A stretch of 64,000 nt of DNA from MAG-121220-bin8 sp964433845 (GTDB lineage: Bacteria > Bacteroidota > Bacteroidia > Flavobacteriales > Flavobacteriaceae), in the NCBI GenBank assembly GCA_964433845.1, contig CAYSTA010000003.1:4023-68022 (forward strand), in the 5' to 3' direction. The translations under genes and the position numbers were made by a program. Within the stretch, counting starts at the first letter, position 1, and each line of letters begins with the position of its first letter. Below, in pieces: positions 34,094-43,820 of the stretch. Under the pieces are notes generated by a model. It had not been told where the DNA came from and searched no databases. It saw only the letters and a program-made list of their open reading frames with translations.

Positions 34094-36508
34094 CTATTTA
34101 TCCCTAAGAATGGCATTAAATTTATTTTCAATTTTTTTTTGAATTTTATTCATTATTTGATTAATATCCTTATCATTCAAAGTTTTTTCATTGTTTGAAA
34201 TAGAAAAATTCATAGCATAAGATTTTTTTCCCTTAGGAATTTTTTCTCCTTCATAAACATCAAATAACTTCATATCAATTAAATCTTTTATTCCACTTTT
34301 AAAAACTAATTCTTTAATATCTGAATAAGTTACATCATTATCAAATATAAATGCAAGGTCTCTATAAACTATTGGAAACTTGGAAAGCGGCTTATATTTC
34401 TTGAATTCAGTTGATAATAACTCAAGCAAATTGTCTATATCAATAGAAGCATAATAAACTTCTTGATCTATATCAAATTTTGATTTTATTTCATAAGAAA
34501 TATCACCAATGACTGCTAATCTAATCTTATGATAAAATAATCCTAATGCAGAATTAAATCCATCATGATTTATAATCATTTCTTTAGTTGAAATAGATAG
34601 TTTTAAAAGTATATTAATCACAATATTTTTTAAAGAATAAAAATCAGCTTTTAATGTATCTTGGTTCCAAGATTTAGAAACGACATCACCAGTATAAATA
34701 ATAGCTAATCTTCTCTTTTCTGAATTAGAATCACCAATGTTTTCATAGATTTTTCCAAATTCAAAAAATTTTGTGTTTTTGTTATTTCTATTAATATTAT
34801 ATTTTAAAGTCTTAAGAGAAGACTCTAGTAGAGTAGTTCTAAGTTTAGAAATGTCGGAACTAATAGAATTAATAATTTCAACACTTTTTCTTTTAAATAA
34901 GTTTAAATTATTATTAGTTAAAGAATTATTCATTATTTCATTAAAACCTAATGAATTTAAGTATCTGGAAATAGATTCTTCTGTCTTATAATAAAGGTTT
35001 TTGTCATCAGAATTTATTGAAATAGATAATTTATTAGAAAGATTAATTTCATTAAATCCATAGATCCTTAAAATTTCTTCGACTACGTCACATTCTCTTG
35101 TAACATCATGTCTATATGAAGGAACAGTTATTCCCACACCTGTTTCAGTAATATTATTTATTTTAAAATCAAGTGAAGTTAAAATGGATTTTATTTCTTC
35201 ACTAGGTATAGTTTGTCCAATAAGATTATTTGTTTTTTCGTAATTGAGTAATATTGATTTAAGTTCTGGTTTTTTTGGAAATTCATCAATAACATCACTA
35301 CATATTGTTCCTCCACATATTTCACAAATCAAAATTGCAGCTCTTTTAAGCGCATAATCGACCATTTCTATATCAATTCCTCTTTCAAATCTAAAAGAAG
35401 CATCACTATTAATTGAATGAGATTTAGCTGTTTTTCTGACTGAAATAGGATTAAAAAAAGCACTTTCTAAAAAAATAGAATGAGTTTTGTCAGTTATTCC
35501 ATGATTTTCACCTCCAAAAACACCTGCAATACACATTGGAATGTTTTTATCACATATCATTAGGTCTGTTGCATTTAATTTTCTTTCCACACCATCAAGT
35601 GTTGTGAAAAGTGTGTTCTTTTTCAAAGTTTTAACTTCTATTGAATTGGATTTAATTTTCTTTAGATCATATGCATGTAAAGGTTGACCTATTTCATGAA
35701 GTATGTAATTTGTTATATCAACAACATTATTAATAGGTGAATGTCCAATTGATTTAAGCTTGTTTTGTAACCAGTTAGGAGATTTATCAATATTGATATT
35801 TTCTATACATATTCCAGAAAATCTAGGAGATAAATCGGTATTATTTACAATAACATTAATTCTTTTCTTTCTAGAATTAACATGAAATGATGAAATAGAA
35901 GGAGTAATTAACTCTGTTTTATAGCCTTTATGCATTAAAGCAGCTCTTAAATCTCGAGCAACACCATAATGACTCATTGCATCTGATCGATTTGGTGTTA
36001 AAGCTAAATCAAAAATAGTATCTTCATAACAATCATAAATATTAGAAATTTTTTTTCCTGCTTTATGTTTATCATCTAGGACTATTATCCCCTCATGAGA
36101 ATCACCAATTCCAATTTCATCTTCAGCACAGATCATTCCCTGACTTAATTCACCTCTTATTTTGCTTTTATTAATTTTAAATTCATCTCCATTTTTAGTA
36201 TATAAAATTGTACCAACAGTCGCAACTACTACAGTTTGGTTAACATCAACATTAGGTGCTCCACAAACAATTTGAAGAGGATTTTCACTTCCAATATCGA
36301 CGGTAGTTAGCTTTAGTCTATCAGCATTAGGATGTTTTATACATGTTAAAACTTTACCTACTATTAAACCCTCTAAACCACCTTTAAATTCTTGATATTT
36401 ATGAATATTTTCTACTTCCAAACCAATATCAGTTAAAATTTCTGACAATTCATCAACTTTAAGGTCAAAATCCAGAAATTCTTTTAGCCAATTGTATGAT
36501 ATATTCAT
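34094..36508 (-). CDS. pheT: Phenylalanyl-tRNA synthetase beta subunit
   Basis: Beta chain of the alpha2-beta2 synthetase. The 804 residues show the domains in order: an N-terminal tRNA-binding EMAP-like domain (about 40-150, GLEGLIVGKVLTCIKHPNADRL), the B3/B4 editing core (about 215-370, HAYDLKK), the B5 domain (about 400-470), the catalytic-like core, and the C-terminal anticodon-binding FDX-ACB domain (about 710-804, LSKFPIVYRDLAFIFD). The alpha subunit gene pheS is not adjacent or in the window. A short hairpin lies just upstream of the ATG. It is 63 bases downstream of recG on the same strand. Confidence 0.97.
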   Translation of the reverse strand: MNISYNWLKEFLDFDLKVDELSEILTDIGLEVENIHKYQEFKGGLEGLIVGKVLTCIKHPNADRLKLTTVDIGSENPLQIVCGAPNVDVNQTVVVATVGTILYTKNGDEFKINKSKIRGELSQGMICAEDEIGIGDSHEGIIVLDDKHKAGKKISNIYDCYEDTIFDLALTPNRSDAMSHYGVARDLRAALMHKGYKTELITPSISSFHVNSRKKRINVIVNNTDLSPRFSGICIENINIDKSPNWLQNKLKSIGHSPINNVVDITNYILHEIGQPLHAYDLKKIKSNSIEVKTLKKNTLFTTLDGVERKLNATDLMICDKNIPMCIAGVFGGENHGITDKTHSIFLESAFFNPISVRKTAKSHSINSDASFRFERGIDIEMVDYALKRAAILICEICGGTICSDVIDEFPKKPELKSILLNYEKTNNLIGQTIPSEEIKSILTSLDFKINNITETGVGITVPSYRHDVTRECDVVEEILRIYGFNEINLSNKLSISINSDDKNLYYKTEESISRYLNSLGFNEIMNNSLTNNNLNLFKRKSVEIINSISSDISKLRTTLLESSLKTLKYNINRNNKNTKFFEFGKIYENIGDSNSEKRRLAIIYTGDVVSKSWNQDTLKADFYSLKNIVINILLKLSISTKEMIINHDGFNSALGLFYHKIRLAVIGDISYEIKSKFDIDQEVYYASIDIDNLLELLSTEFKKYKPLSKFPIVYRDLAFIFDNDVTYSDIKELVFKSGIKDLIDMKLFDVYEGEKIPKGKKSYAMNFSISNNEKTLNDKDINQIMNKIQKKIENKFNAILRDK

Positions 36509-36519
36509 TCTTTGAAGAT

Positions 36520-36539
36520 TAATTGTAAAGATACAATTA
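36520..36539. repeat. 8-bp inverted repeat just upstream of pheT
   Basis: TAATTGTA (36520-36527) and TACAATTA (36532-36539) are exact reverse complements separated by AAGA. The dyad ends 11 bases before the pheT ATG and contains a near-consensus -7 box on the minus strand (TATCTTTA, last base A instead of G). It may be an operator over the promoter or a 5' hairpin. Confidence 0.35.
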
Positions 36540-36571
36540 TGAAAATTTAATTTTCAATATTTTTTAAATAA

Positions 36572-38677
36572 TTAACTAATGTGCTTCCAAAGAATACTAT
36601 TTTTATTAATTCTTGAATATTCTTCTTTAATTTCTTTATTATCAATATGTTTTAATTGAGGATCTTTTTCAATCAAAATCTTTGCATCCCTCCTGGCAAC
36701 ATCTAATATTTCTTTATCCTTTATTAAATCTGCAATTTTAAAATTTAGTAAACCACTTTGTTGTGTGCCAAGTATATTTCCAGGTCCTCTTAAATTCATA
36801 TCAACCTCAGCTATTTTAAATCCATCATTCGTATTAGTCATAGTTTTTATTCTTGTTTTAGCATCATTACTAATTCTTTCCTTGGTCATTAATATACAAT
36901 AACTGATTTCCGAACCCCTTCCAACCCTTCCTCTTAATTGATGTAATTGTGATAAACCAAATCTTTCTGCACTTTCAACAATCATAACTGAAGCATTTGG
37001 AATATTTACACCTACTTCTATAACTGTTGTAGAAACCATAATTTGAGTTTCTCCTTTTTTAAATCTATTCATCTCATACACCTTATCTTCTGGTTTCATT
37101 CTTCCATGTAAAATACTTATTTGATATTTATCTTTTGGGAACTCTCTTTCGATACTTTCATAACCATCCATTAGATCCTTATAATCCATTTTTTTAGATT
37201 CTTCAATGAGGGGATAAACAATATATATTTGTCTGCCTTTTTTTATTTCATCCTTTAAAAATTTAAAGACTTGTAATCTTTTTTTATCTGTTCTATATAC
37301 AGTTTTAACAGGTTTTCTTCCAGGTGGCAATTCATCAATTATTGAAATATCTAAATCACCATACACACTCATAGCTAAAGTTCTAGGTATCGGTGTTGCG
37401 GTCATTACTAATATATGAGGAGGTGTAGTATTCTTTTTCCATAATTTTGATCGTTGAGCAACTCCAAATCTGTGTTGTTCATCTATAATTGCAAGTCCTA
37501 AATTTTTAAAAACAACTTTGTCTTCTAATATTGCATGAGTTCCAATCAAAATATTTATTTCTCCATTTTTTAATTCTTTAAATAGAACACCTCTTTCTTT
37601 TTTACTTGTAGAACCAGTTAATAGTTTAATATTTAAATTAAGTCCTATTAAAGAATTGCTTATGCTGTTATAATGTTGTTGAGCTAATATTTCGGTAGGA
37701 GCTATTATAGTAGACTGATAGAAATTATCTATTGCAATTAAACATGATAATAATGCTACAATGGTTTTTCCAGAACCAACATCTCCTTGAAGGAGTCTAT
37801 TCATCTGTGCATTACTTGAAAAATCTTTTCTTATTTCTTTAATAACAATCTTTTGAGCATTAGTAAGTTCAAAGTCAAGGTTATTATGATAAAAAGAATT
37901 AAAAAAAGATCCAACTTTAGAAAAATTAAAGCCTTTAAATTTATTTTTATTTATTAAGTTTTTAAATAAGAATTGTAATTGAATAAAAAAAAACTCTTCA
38001 TATTTTAATCTAAATTGAGCTTTACTTAATAGTTTTTGATTTTTTGGAAAATGAATGTTATATAAAGCTTCGTATTTTGAAATAAAATCATGCTTTTCAT
38101 TTATCCTTCTATTTAAATTTTCTTTGAAGGATTTTTCTGATTTATCAAAAATGTTAAAAATCAAATCAGTAAATAATTTATTATTAATTCCTTTTGAAAG
38201 AAGAGACTCCGTTGAACTATAAATTGGGAGTAAATTATTTTTTAATGTCTTAATGTGTTTTTCAAGTAGTTCTATTTCAGGATGTATAATTGAAAATTTA
38301 TTATTAAACCAATTTAATTTTCCATAGACAACATATTTGTGATTAACCTTTAGTGATTTTTCTATCCATTTAATTCCTCTAAACCAGACAATTTCAATTT
38401 CTCCATTATCATCAGAAAATAAACTAATTAATCTCTTTTTTTTTGAATTATCTGAATGTCTAAAATCAACAAATCTTCCTATTATCTGTACATATGAATT
38501 AGTGTTTTCTAAATCTGAAATTTTATGATATTTTGTTCTATCAATATATCTAAAAGGAAAAAAATTAAGTAAATCTTCATACGTAAAAATTTTTAGTTCT
38601 GATTTTAATAAATCTGCTCTATTTGGTCCAACTCCCTTTAAATAATCAATAGGTGTAAATAAATAATTTTGTTTCAC
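36572..38677 (-). CDS. recG: ATP-dependent DNA helicase RecG
   Basis: Branch-migrating helicase that regresses stalled forks. I chose the GTG at 38675-38677 (701 residues, starting MKQNYLFTPIDYLKGVGPNRA), because relatives start a few residues before the T-P-I-x-Y-L-K-G-V-G-P motif; a longer frame reaches to 38737. The N-terminal wedge/OB domain is followed by helicase motifs QGDVGSGKT (Walker A), DEQHRFGVAQR, MTATPIPRTL, IVYPLIEES, TTVIEVGVNIPNA and HQLRGRVGRG. The C-terminal LRGPGNILGTQQSG is typical. It is divergent from uvrD. Confidence 0.96.
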   Translation of the reverse strand: MKQNYLFTPIDYLKGVGPNRADLLKSELKIFTYEDLLNFFPFRYIDRTKYHKISDLENTNSYVQIIGRFVDFRHSDNSKKKRLISLFSDDNGEIEIVWFRGIKWIEKSLKVNHKYVVYGKLNWFNNKFSIIHPEIELLEKHIKTLKNNLLPIYSSTESLLSKGINNKLFTDLIFNIFDKSEKSFKENLNRRINEKHDFISKYEALYNIHFPKNQKLLSKAQFRLKYEEFFFIQLQFLFKNLINKNKFKGFNFSKVGSFFNSFYHNNLDFELTNAQKIVIKEIRKDFSSNAQMNRLLQGDVGSGKTIVALLSCLIAIDNFYQSTIIAPTEILAQQHYNSISNSLIGLNLNIKLLTGSTSKKERGVLFKELKNGEINILIGTHAILEDKVVFKNLGLAIIDEQHRFGVAQRSKLWKKNTTPPHILVMTATPIPRTLAMSVYGDLDISIIDELPPGRKPVKTVYRTDKKRLQVFKFLKDEIKKGRQIYIVYPLIEESKKMDYKDLMDGYESIEREFPKDKYQISILHGRMKPEDKVYEMNRFKKGETQIMVSTTVIEVGVNIPNASVMIVESAERFGLSQLHQLRGRVGRGSEISYCILMTKERISNDAKTRIKTMTNTNDGFKIAEVDMNLRGPGNILGTQQSGLLNFKIADLIKDKEILDVARRDAKILIEKDPQLKHIDNKEIKEEYSRINKNSILWKHIS

Positions 38678-38755
38678 AACACTAATATAATTTATTAACT
38701 TTATAAGGTAAAATATCTTAATAAAATCACTAATCAAGTCAAATACTTATTTTAG

Positions 38756-41017
38756 TTGGAAGACTACCTAGCTCAATTAAACGAATCTCAAAAATTACCA
38801 ACAATACATAAAAATGGTCCTGTGATGGTAATTGCAGGTGCGGGATCTGGTAAAACTAGAGTTTTAACATACAGAATTGCTTATTTAATTGAAATGGGGG
38901 TAGACCCATTCTCAATATTAGCATTAACATTTACCAATAAAGCTGCTAGAGAAATGAAATCAAGGATTTCTCAAATTGTTGGAGAAAGTGAATCAAAAAG
39001 TTTATGGATGGGAACATTTCATTCTGTCTTTGCAAGGATTTTGAGGTCTGAATCTGAACATTTGGGTTATTCATCTAATTTCACAATATATGATACACAA
39101 GATTCCGATAGGTTAATAGCAACAATAATTAAAGAATTAAAACTAGATAAGGATTTATATAAATATAAAAGTATTAGAAACAGAATTTCATCACTAAAAA
39201 ACAGTCTTGTTACAGTAAAGGCATATTTAAATAATTCTGAGCTTATTCAGCAAGACAATGAATCAAGAAGACCTATGTTTGGAAAAGTCTATCAAACATA
39301 TGTGAATAGGTGTTTTAAAGCTTCAGCAATGGATTTTGATGACCTTTTATTAAAAACTAATGAATTATTAAATAGATTTCCTGAAATTTTGTCAAAATAT
39401 CAAGAAAGATTTAAATATATCCATGTAGATGAATATCAAGATACAAATCATTCACAGTATTTAATTGTAAAAGCTTTAGCTGATAAATATGAAAATCTAT
39501 GTGTTGTTGGAGATGATGCACAAAGTATATATGGTTTTAGAGGAGCAAACATTGAAAATATATTGAGTTTTCAAAAAGATTATCCAAATTCTACTATTTA
39601 CAGATTAGAACAAAATTATAGGTCTACTAAAAATATAGTTAATGCTGCAAATTCAGTTATAAATCAAAATATTAACAAATTAGACAAAAAAGTATGGACT
39701 GAAAATGAAAGTGGTGAAAAAATTCAAATAAATCAGTCAATTACAGATTCAGAAGAGGGTAGGTTTGTTGCATCAAATATTTTTGAAAATAAAAATAATT
39801 TACAATTAAATAATGATTCTTTTGCAGTTTTGTATAGAACAAATGCACAATCAAGGTCAATAGAAGATGCATTAAGAAGAAAAAATATTTTATATCAAGT
39901 TTATGGAGGACTTTCTTTCTATCAAAGAAAAGAAATAAAAGATGTTTTAGCATATTTAAGAGTAATTGTAAACCCAAATGATGAAGAAAGTATAAAAAGG
40001 ATAATAAATTTTCCAACTAGAGGAATAGGCCAAACAACAGTAGATAAATTGTTAGTTTATTCAAATGAAAATGAAATTACCTTGTATAATACTTTAGAAA
40101 TAATAAACTCAAGTGAAATAAACATCAATTCTGGAATTAAAAATAAATTAAATGAATTTTTATTATTAATAAAAAATTTTCAATTATTAAATAAAAAATT
40201 AAATGCATTAGAGATAGTGCAGGAAGTTCTTAAAAGGATTGGCATCATAAATATTTTGAAATCTGAAGGAACTCCAGAATCAATTAGTAGGATTGAGAAT
40301 ATAGAGGAACTAGTTAATGGTATTAAGGACTTTATTGAAGGTCAGGAAGAGGTCGTGAGTTCAACAGGAGCATTAAGTGATTTTTTGGAAGATATTGCTT
40401 TAGTATCAGAATTAGATAAAGATATTAGTGAATCTGAAAAAAGAGTATCATTAATGACTATTCATCTAGCTAAAGGACTCGAATTCAATCATGTATATAT
40501 AGTTGGACTAGAAGAAGACCTTTTCCCTTCTGCATTAAGTTCAACAACTAGAGCTGATCTTGAAGAAGAAAGAAGGTTGTTTTATGTAGCTATTACAAGG
40601 GCAAAAAAGAAATTAACAATATCATTTGCTAAAACAAGATATAGATGGGGAAAATTAAACGATTGTGAACCAAGTAGATTTGTTAATGAAATAGATAAAA
40701 AATATACAAATTTTAATATTTCAAATTTATCAATCTCATCATCATTTAAAACAAAAAATAGTGATAAGCTAAGGTTTATAAAACCCAAAACTAAAAAAAA
40801 TCTAAAGTCCTTAAGAAACAGTTCTAATAACAATCATGATAATTCAAATTATATAGATATTCAAAAGGGAGATGTTATAATTCACAATCGATTTGGAAAA
40901 GGAAAAGTAGTATATACTGAAGGTTCAGGTTTTGATAAAAAAGCTGAAGTAGAATTTGAAACTAGTGGTATAAAAAAAATATTGTTAAAGTTTGCTAAAT
41001 ATGAAATAATAAAATAG
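38756..41017 (+). CDS. uvrD: UvrD/PcrA-type DNA helicase
   Basis: 3'-5' superfamily 1 helicase for excision and mismatch repair and replication restart. The 753 residues carry AGAGSGKTRVLTYRI (Walker A), TFTNKAAREMKSRI, GTFHSVFARIL, DEYQDTNHSQY, GDDAQSIYGFRGA, LEQNYRSTKNI, LMTIHLAKGLEFNHVYIVG and EERRLFYVAITRAKK. The C-terminal tail after about residue 700 is a small Tudor-like beta domain (GDVIIHNRFGKGKVVYTEG), as in PcrA, used for RNA polymerase contact. The start is TTG at 38756 with no better codon nearby. The stop lies 2 bases from the end of the convergent DEAD-box gene. Confidence 0.95.
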   Translation: MEDYLAQLNESQKLPTIHKNGPVMVIAGAGSGKTRVLTYRIAYLIEMGVDPFSILALTFTNKAAREMKSRISQIVGESESKSLWMGTFHSVFARILRSESEHLGYSSNFTIYDTQDSDRLIATIIKELKLDKDLYKYKSIRNRISSLKNSLVTVKAYLNNSELIQQDNESRRPMFGKVYQTYVNRCFKASAMDFDDLLLKTNELLNRFPEILSKYQERFKYIHVDEYQDTNHSQYLIVKALADKYENLCVVGDDAQSIYGFRGANIENILSFQKDYPNSTIYRLEQNYRSTKNIVNAANSVINQNINKLDKKVWTENESGEKIQINQSITDSEEGRFVASNIFENKNNLQLNNDSFAVLYRTNAQSRSIEDALRRKNILYQVYGGLSFYQRKEIKDVLAYLRVIVNPNDEESIKRIINFPTRGIGQTTVDKLLVYSNENEITLYNTLEIINSSEININSGIKNKLNEFLLLIKNFQLLNKKLNALEIVQEVLKRIGIINILKSEGTPESISRIENIEELVNGIKDFIEGQEEVVSSTGALSDFLEDIALVSELDKDISESEKRVSLMTIHLAKGLEFNHVYIVGLEEDLFPSALSSTTRADLEEERRLFYVAITRAKKKLTISFAKTRYRWGKLNDCEPSRFVNEIDKKYTNFNISNLSISSSFKTKNSDKLRFIKPKTKKNLKSLRNSSNNNHDNSNYIDIQKGDVIIHNRFGKGKVVYTEGSGFDKKAEVEFETSGIKKILLKFAKYEIIK

Positions 41018-41019
41018 AA

Positions 41020-42765
41020 TTAAAATCTATTTTTATTCATTTTCTTTTTTCTTTTAAACTTAACATTGTCTCTGAAAGTATAATTTTTATCTGATCTTTT
41101 CTTTCGTTTCTTTTTAAAAGAGAATGTTTTATTTTTTTTTCTTTTTGAAAACTTCTTTCCAATCTCTTCTTTTGTTTCAATTATTTTTAAGACAATATCA
41201 TTATAATCTATTTTTTTTATTTTATCAATTAAATCAGATTTAACTTTAGAATCAATCTCAAAGATTGTATACGATTCTCTAATATCTATTCCACCAATCT
41301 CAATTTCATTAGATTTTAAAGCCCTATTTATAATTGATATTAGCTCAATTGGAGAAAGACCTTGTTTTCTTCCAACATTTATTGAAAAATTTAAAAAAGG
41401 TTCTCTATTAACTTTCTTTTTATTATGTTTTGATGCTCTATTATTATTTATATCTCCTGAATTTTTATAATAATCCAAAAACCTGTTAAATTCCGCAGAC
41501 ACAAAGTGTTTTATTAAATCCTCTCTACTTAACGATTTAAGTTTGTTATATATATCATTAAGGAATGGTTCAATTTGTTTTTCATCAACATCAACTTTTT
41601 CAATTTTTTCAATTAATTTATAGAGTTGTTTAGAACAAATGTCTTTGCCTGAAGGGATATCTTTATTTATGAACTTAATTTGAAACTTATGTTCAATTAA
41701 TTGAATTTTTCTTCCATCTCTAGAATTTGTTATTGCAATAGATATTCCTTTCTTGCCTGCTCTTCCAGTTCTTCCACTCCGATGAATGTATACTTCGGGA
41801 TCATCTGGAAGTGAATAATTAATAACATGAGTAAGATCATCAACATCTAAACCTCTTGCCGCAACATCTGTTGCAATTAAAAGCTCTAATGATCTATTTC
41901 TAAATCTAGACATTACCTCATCTCTTTGATTTTGTGATAAATCTCCATGAATAGCATCTGCATTATAACCTTCATTAATAAATTTATTTGCTATATCCTT
42001 TGTTTCACGTCTAGTTCTACAAAATACAATTCCATAAATACTTGGATTGAAATCAGAAATTCTTTTTAATGCCTCATATTTATACTTAGAACTAATATTA
42101 TAAATATGATGTTCAACATTTACAGCTCCAGAATTAACTTTAGATACAGAAATTTCTTTTGCTCCCTTCATGTACTTTTTTGAAATAGATAAAACTTCTT
42201 TAGACATAGTAGCAGAAAATAACATTGTCTGTCTGTTTTTAGAAGTTTTATGTAATATAAAATCTAAATCCTCCTTAAAACCCATACTCAACATTTCATC
42301 TGCTTCATCTAATACAACTTTATTAACTAAATTTAATTTTAATATTTTTCTATTAATTAAATCTTTTGTTCTTCCAGGTGTTCCTATAATAATTTGTGCT
42401 CCTTTTTTGATTGATTTAGCTTGATTTTCAATACTAACTCCTCCATATACAGGAACAGTTTTAATATCTTTAATGTATTTAGAAAATGAAATAATATCTT
42501 TAGAAATTTGGATACATAATTCTCTAGTAGGACACAAAACTATTACTTGAACTTGTTTAAGTTTAAAATCTATTTCTTGAATTGATGGTAAACCAAATGC
42601 AGCAGTTTTTCCAGTTCCAGTTTGAGCTAATGCAATTAAATCTATATTGTTTTCCAACAAAAAAGGAATGCATTGCTTTTGAATTGGAGTAGGGGTTTTG
42701 TAACCTAATTCTTTAATTGATTTAATTAATTCTTTGTTTAAACCTATTTTCTTAAAACCTGACAT
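41020..42765 (-). CDS. DEAD-box RNA helicase with DbpA-like C-terminal domain
   Basis: RNA helicase probably acting in ribosome assembly, RNA decay or cold growth. I start at ATG 42765 (581 residues); a TTG lies one codon earlier. Core motifs are the Q motif (TPIQKQCIPFL), AQTGTGKT, PTRELCIQI, GTPGRTKD, DEADEML, FSATM and HRSGRTGRAGK. After the helicase core, a DbpA/CsdA-type RNA-binding fold spans about 455-530 (FLNFSINVGRKQGLSPIELI, IGGIDIRESYTIFEID). A strongly basic tail rich in Lys and Arg follows. CsdA/DeaD-like is the nearest label. Confidence 0.93.
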   Translation of the reverse strand: MSGFKKIGLNKELIKSIKELGYKTPTPIQKQCIPFLLENNIDLIALAQTGTGKTAAFGLPSIQEIDFKLKQVQVIVLCPTRELCIQISKDIISFSKYIKDIKTVPVYGGVSIENQAKSIKKGAQIIIGTPGRTKDLINRKILKLNLVNKVVLDEADEMLSMGFKEDLDFILHKTSKNRQTMLFSATMSKEVLSISKKYMKGAKEISVSKVNSGAVNVEHHIYNISSKYKYEALKRISDFNPSIYGIVFCRTRRETKDIANKFINEGYNADAIHGDLSQNQRDEVMSRFRNRSLELLIATDVAARGLDVDDLTHVINYSLPDDPEVYIHRSGRTGRAGKKGISIAITNSRDGRKIQLIEHKFQIKFINKDIPSGKDICSKQLYKLIEKIEKVDVDEKQIEPFLNDIYNKLKSLSREDLIKHFVSAEFNRFLDYYKNSGDINNNRASKHNKKKVNREPFLNFSINVGRKQGLSPIELISIINRALKSNEIEIGGIDIRESYTIFEIDSKVKSDLIDKIKKIDYNDIVLKIIETKEEIGKKFSKRKKNKTFSFKKKRKKRSDKNYTFRDNVKFKRKKKMNKNRF

Positions 42766-42850
42766 CAATTATTTTTGGCTGCAAATGTCGACTATTATAT
42801 TGGGTATTATCTATTTTATTATATTTTTTTTATTTAGTTAAAATCAGATC

Positions 42851-42881
42851 AAAAAAAAACACACCTAAATGGTGTGTTTTT
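42851..42881 (-). terminator. Intrinsic terminator of the OmpA-family gene (symmetric)
   Basis: CACACC (42860-42865) and GGTGTG (42871-42876) form a stem with loop TAAAT, flanked by A and T runs. Read on the minus strand, downstream of the OmpA-family stop at 42902, the stem is followed by nine U residues. The T run on the plus side (42877-42881) is shorter. It is the clearest gene-end terminator in the window apart from the SRP RNA. Confidence 0.8.
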
Positions 42882-42901
42882 AATTAATTAAATTTTATAT
42901 T

Positions 42902-43759
42902 TTAATTCCCAGCTGCTTTAATCCCCTGTTCAATTAGATCATAAAACTGATCTAGTTTTGGAAGAACAACAATTCTTGTTCTTCTATTTTTTGATCTATT
43001 CTCTGCAGTATCATTATCAGCAACTGGAACATAATAACTTCTTCCTGCAGCAGTCATCCTTTCTGGTTGAACACCAAAGTCGTTTTGTAATACTCTAACT
43101 ACTGATGTTGCTCTTTTAACGCTTAAGTCCCAGTTATCTAAAAGAACTTCGTTTTGAATTGACTGATCATCAGTATGACCTTCAACTAAAAATTCAATTT
43201 CAGGTTTATCAAGAACAACTTTTGCCACTTTGCCTAAAACTTCTTTTGCCCTTTCAGAAACAACATAACTTCCACTGTTAAATAGTAATTTATCCGAAAT
43301 AGAAATAAATACAACTCCTTTTTCTACATTAACTTCAATGTCTTTGTCATTTATGTCAATAAAAGTTCCTTTTAAACTAGTTACTAAAGCTAATGTTACA
43401 GAATCTCTTCTAGTAACAGCATCTCGCATAGTATTTATAGTTAAGTCTTTCTCTTTCATACTTTCAAGAGATTTTTCAAGATTTTCAGCACCTTGTTGAG
43501 ACAATGTTGTAAGATTCCCCATTGTATTAATTAAATCCTGATTATTGTTACTTAAAAAAGTAACCTGCTCTTTTAAGGATTTAAGCTCAGCTTCAGCTCC
43601 AGCTCTTTCATCAATACAACTATTTAATTTAACAGTTGCTGAGTTTAGCAAATCTTTACTTTGCTGATTCATAGCTTCTAATGCTGCATATTTCTTTTGT
43701 GAAACGCAGGATGGGATTAAAAATGATACACTTAGCATCAATAAAAAGATTTTTTTCAT
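42902..43759 (-). CDS. OmpA-family lipoprotein, peptidoglycan-binding
   Basis: A 285-residue outer-membrane-attached protein. It has a lipoprotein signal (LSVSFLIPSCVS), then a coiled-coil segment (about residues 25-110, with AALEAMNQQSKDLLNSATVKL and LKSLKEQVTFLSNNN). A C-terminal OmpA domain follows, with LLFNSGSYVVSERAKEVL, FLVEGHTDDQS and NRSKNRRTRIVVLP. The ending PKLDQFYDLIEQG is common to this Bacteroidota family. It is a single-gene unit with its own promoter box (26 bases upstream) and a strong terminator, suggesting high expression. It probably ties outer membrane to the cell wall. Confidence 0.9.
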   Translation of the reverse strand: MKKIFLLMLSVSFLIPSCVSQKKYAALEAMNQQSKDLLNSATVKLNSCIDERAGAEAELKSLKEQVTFLSNNNQDLINTMGNLTTLSQQGAENLEKSLESMKEKDLTINTMRDAVTRRDSVTLALVTSLKGTFIDINDKDIEVNVEKGVVFISISDKLLFNSGSYVVSERAKEVLGKVAKVVLDKPEIEFLVEGHTDDQSIQNEVLLDNWDLSVKRATSVVRVLQNDFGVQPERMTAAGRSYYVPVADNDTAENRSKNRRTRIVVLPKLDQFYDLIEQGIKAAGN

Positions 43760-43784
43760 GTTTTTTTAATTTATTTTAATTTTT

Positions 43785-43792
43785 CAAATTTA
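43785..43792 (-). promoter_or_regulatory. Putative -7 promoter box of the OmpA-family gene
   Basis: TAAATTTG on the minus strand fits TAnnTTTG, 25 bases before the ATG; the predicted 5' UTR is about 21 bases. The -33 TTG is not evident. Confidence 0.5.
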
Positions 43793-43820
43793 GTAAAATA
43801 TTAATATTAAACTTATTAAT

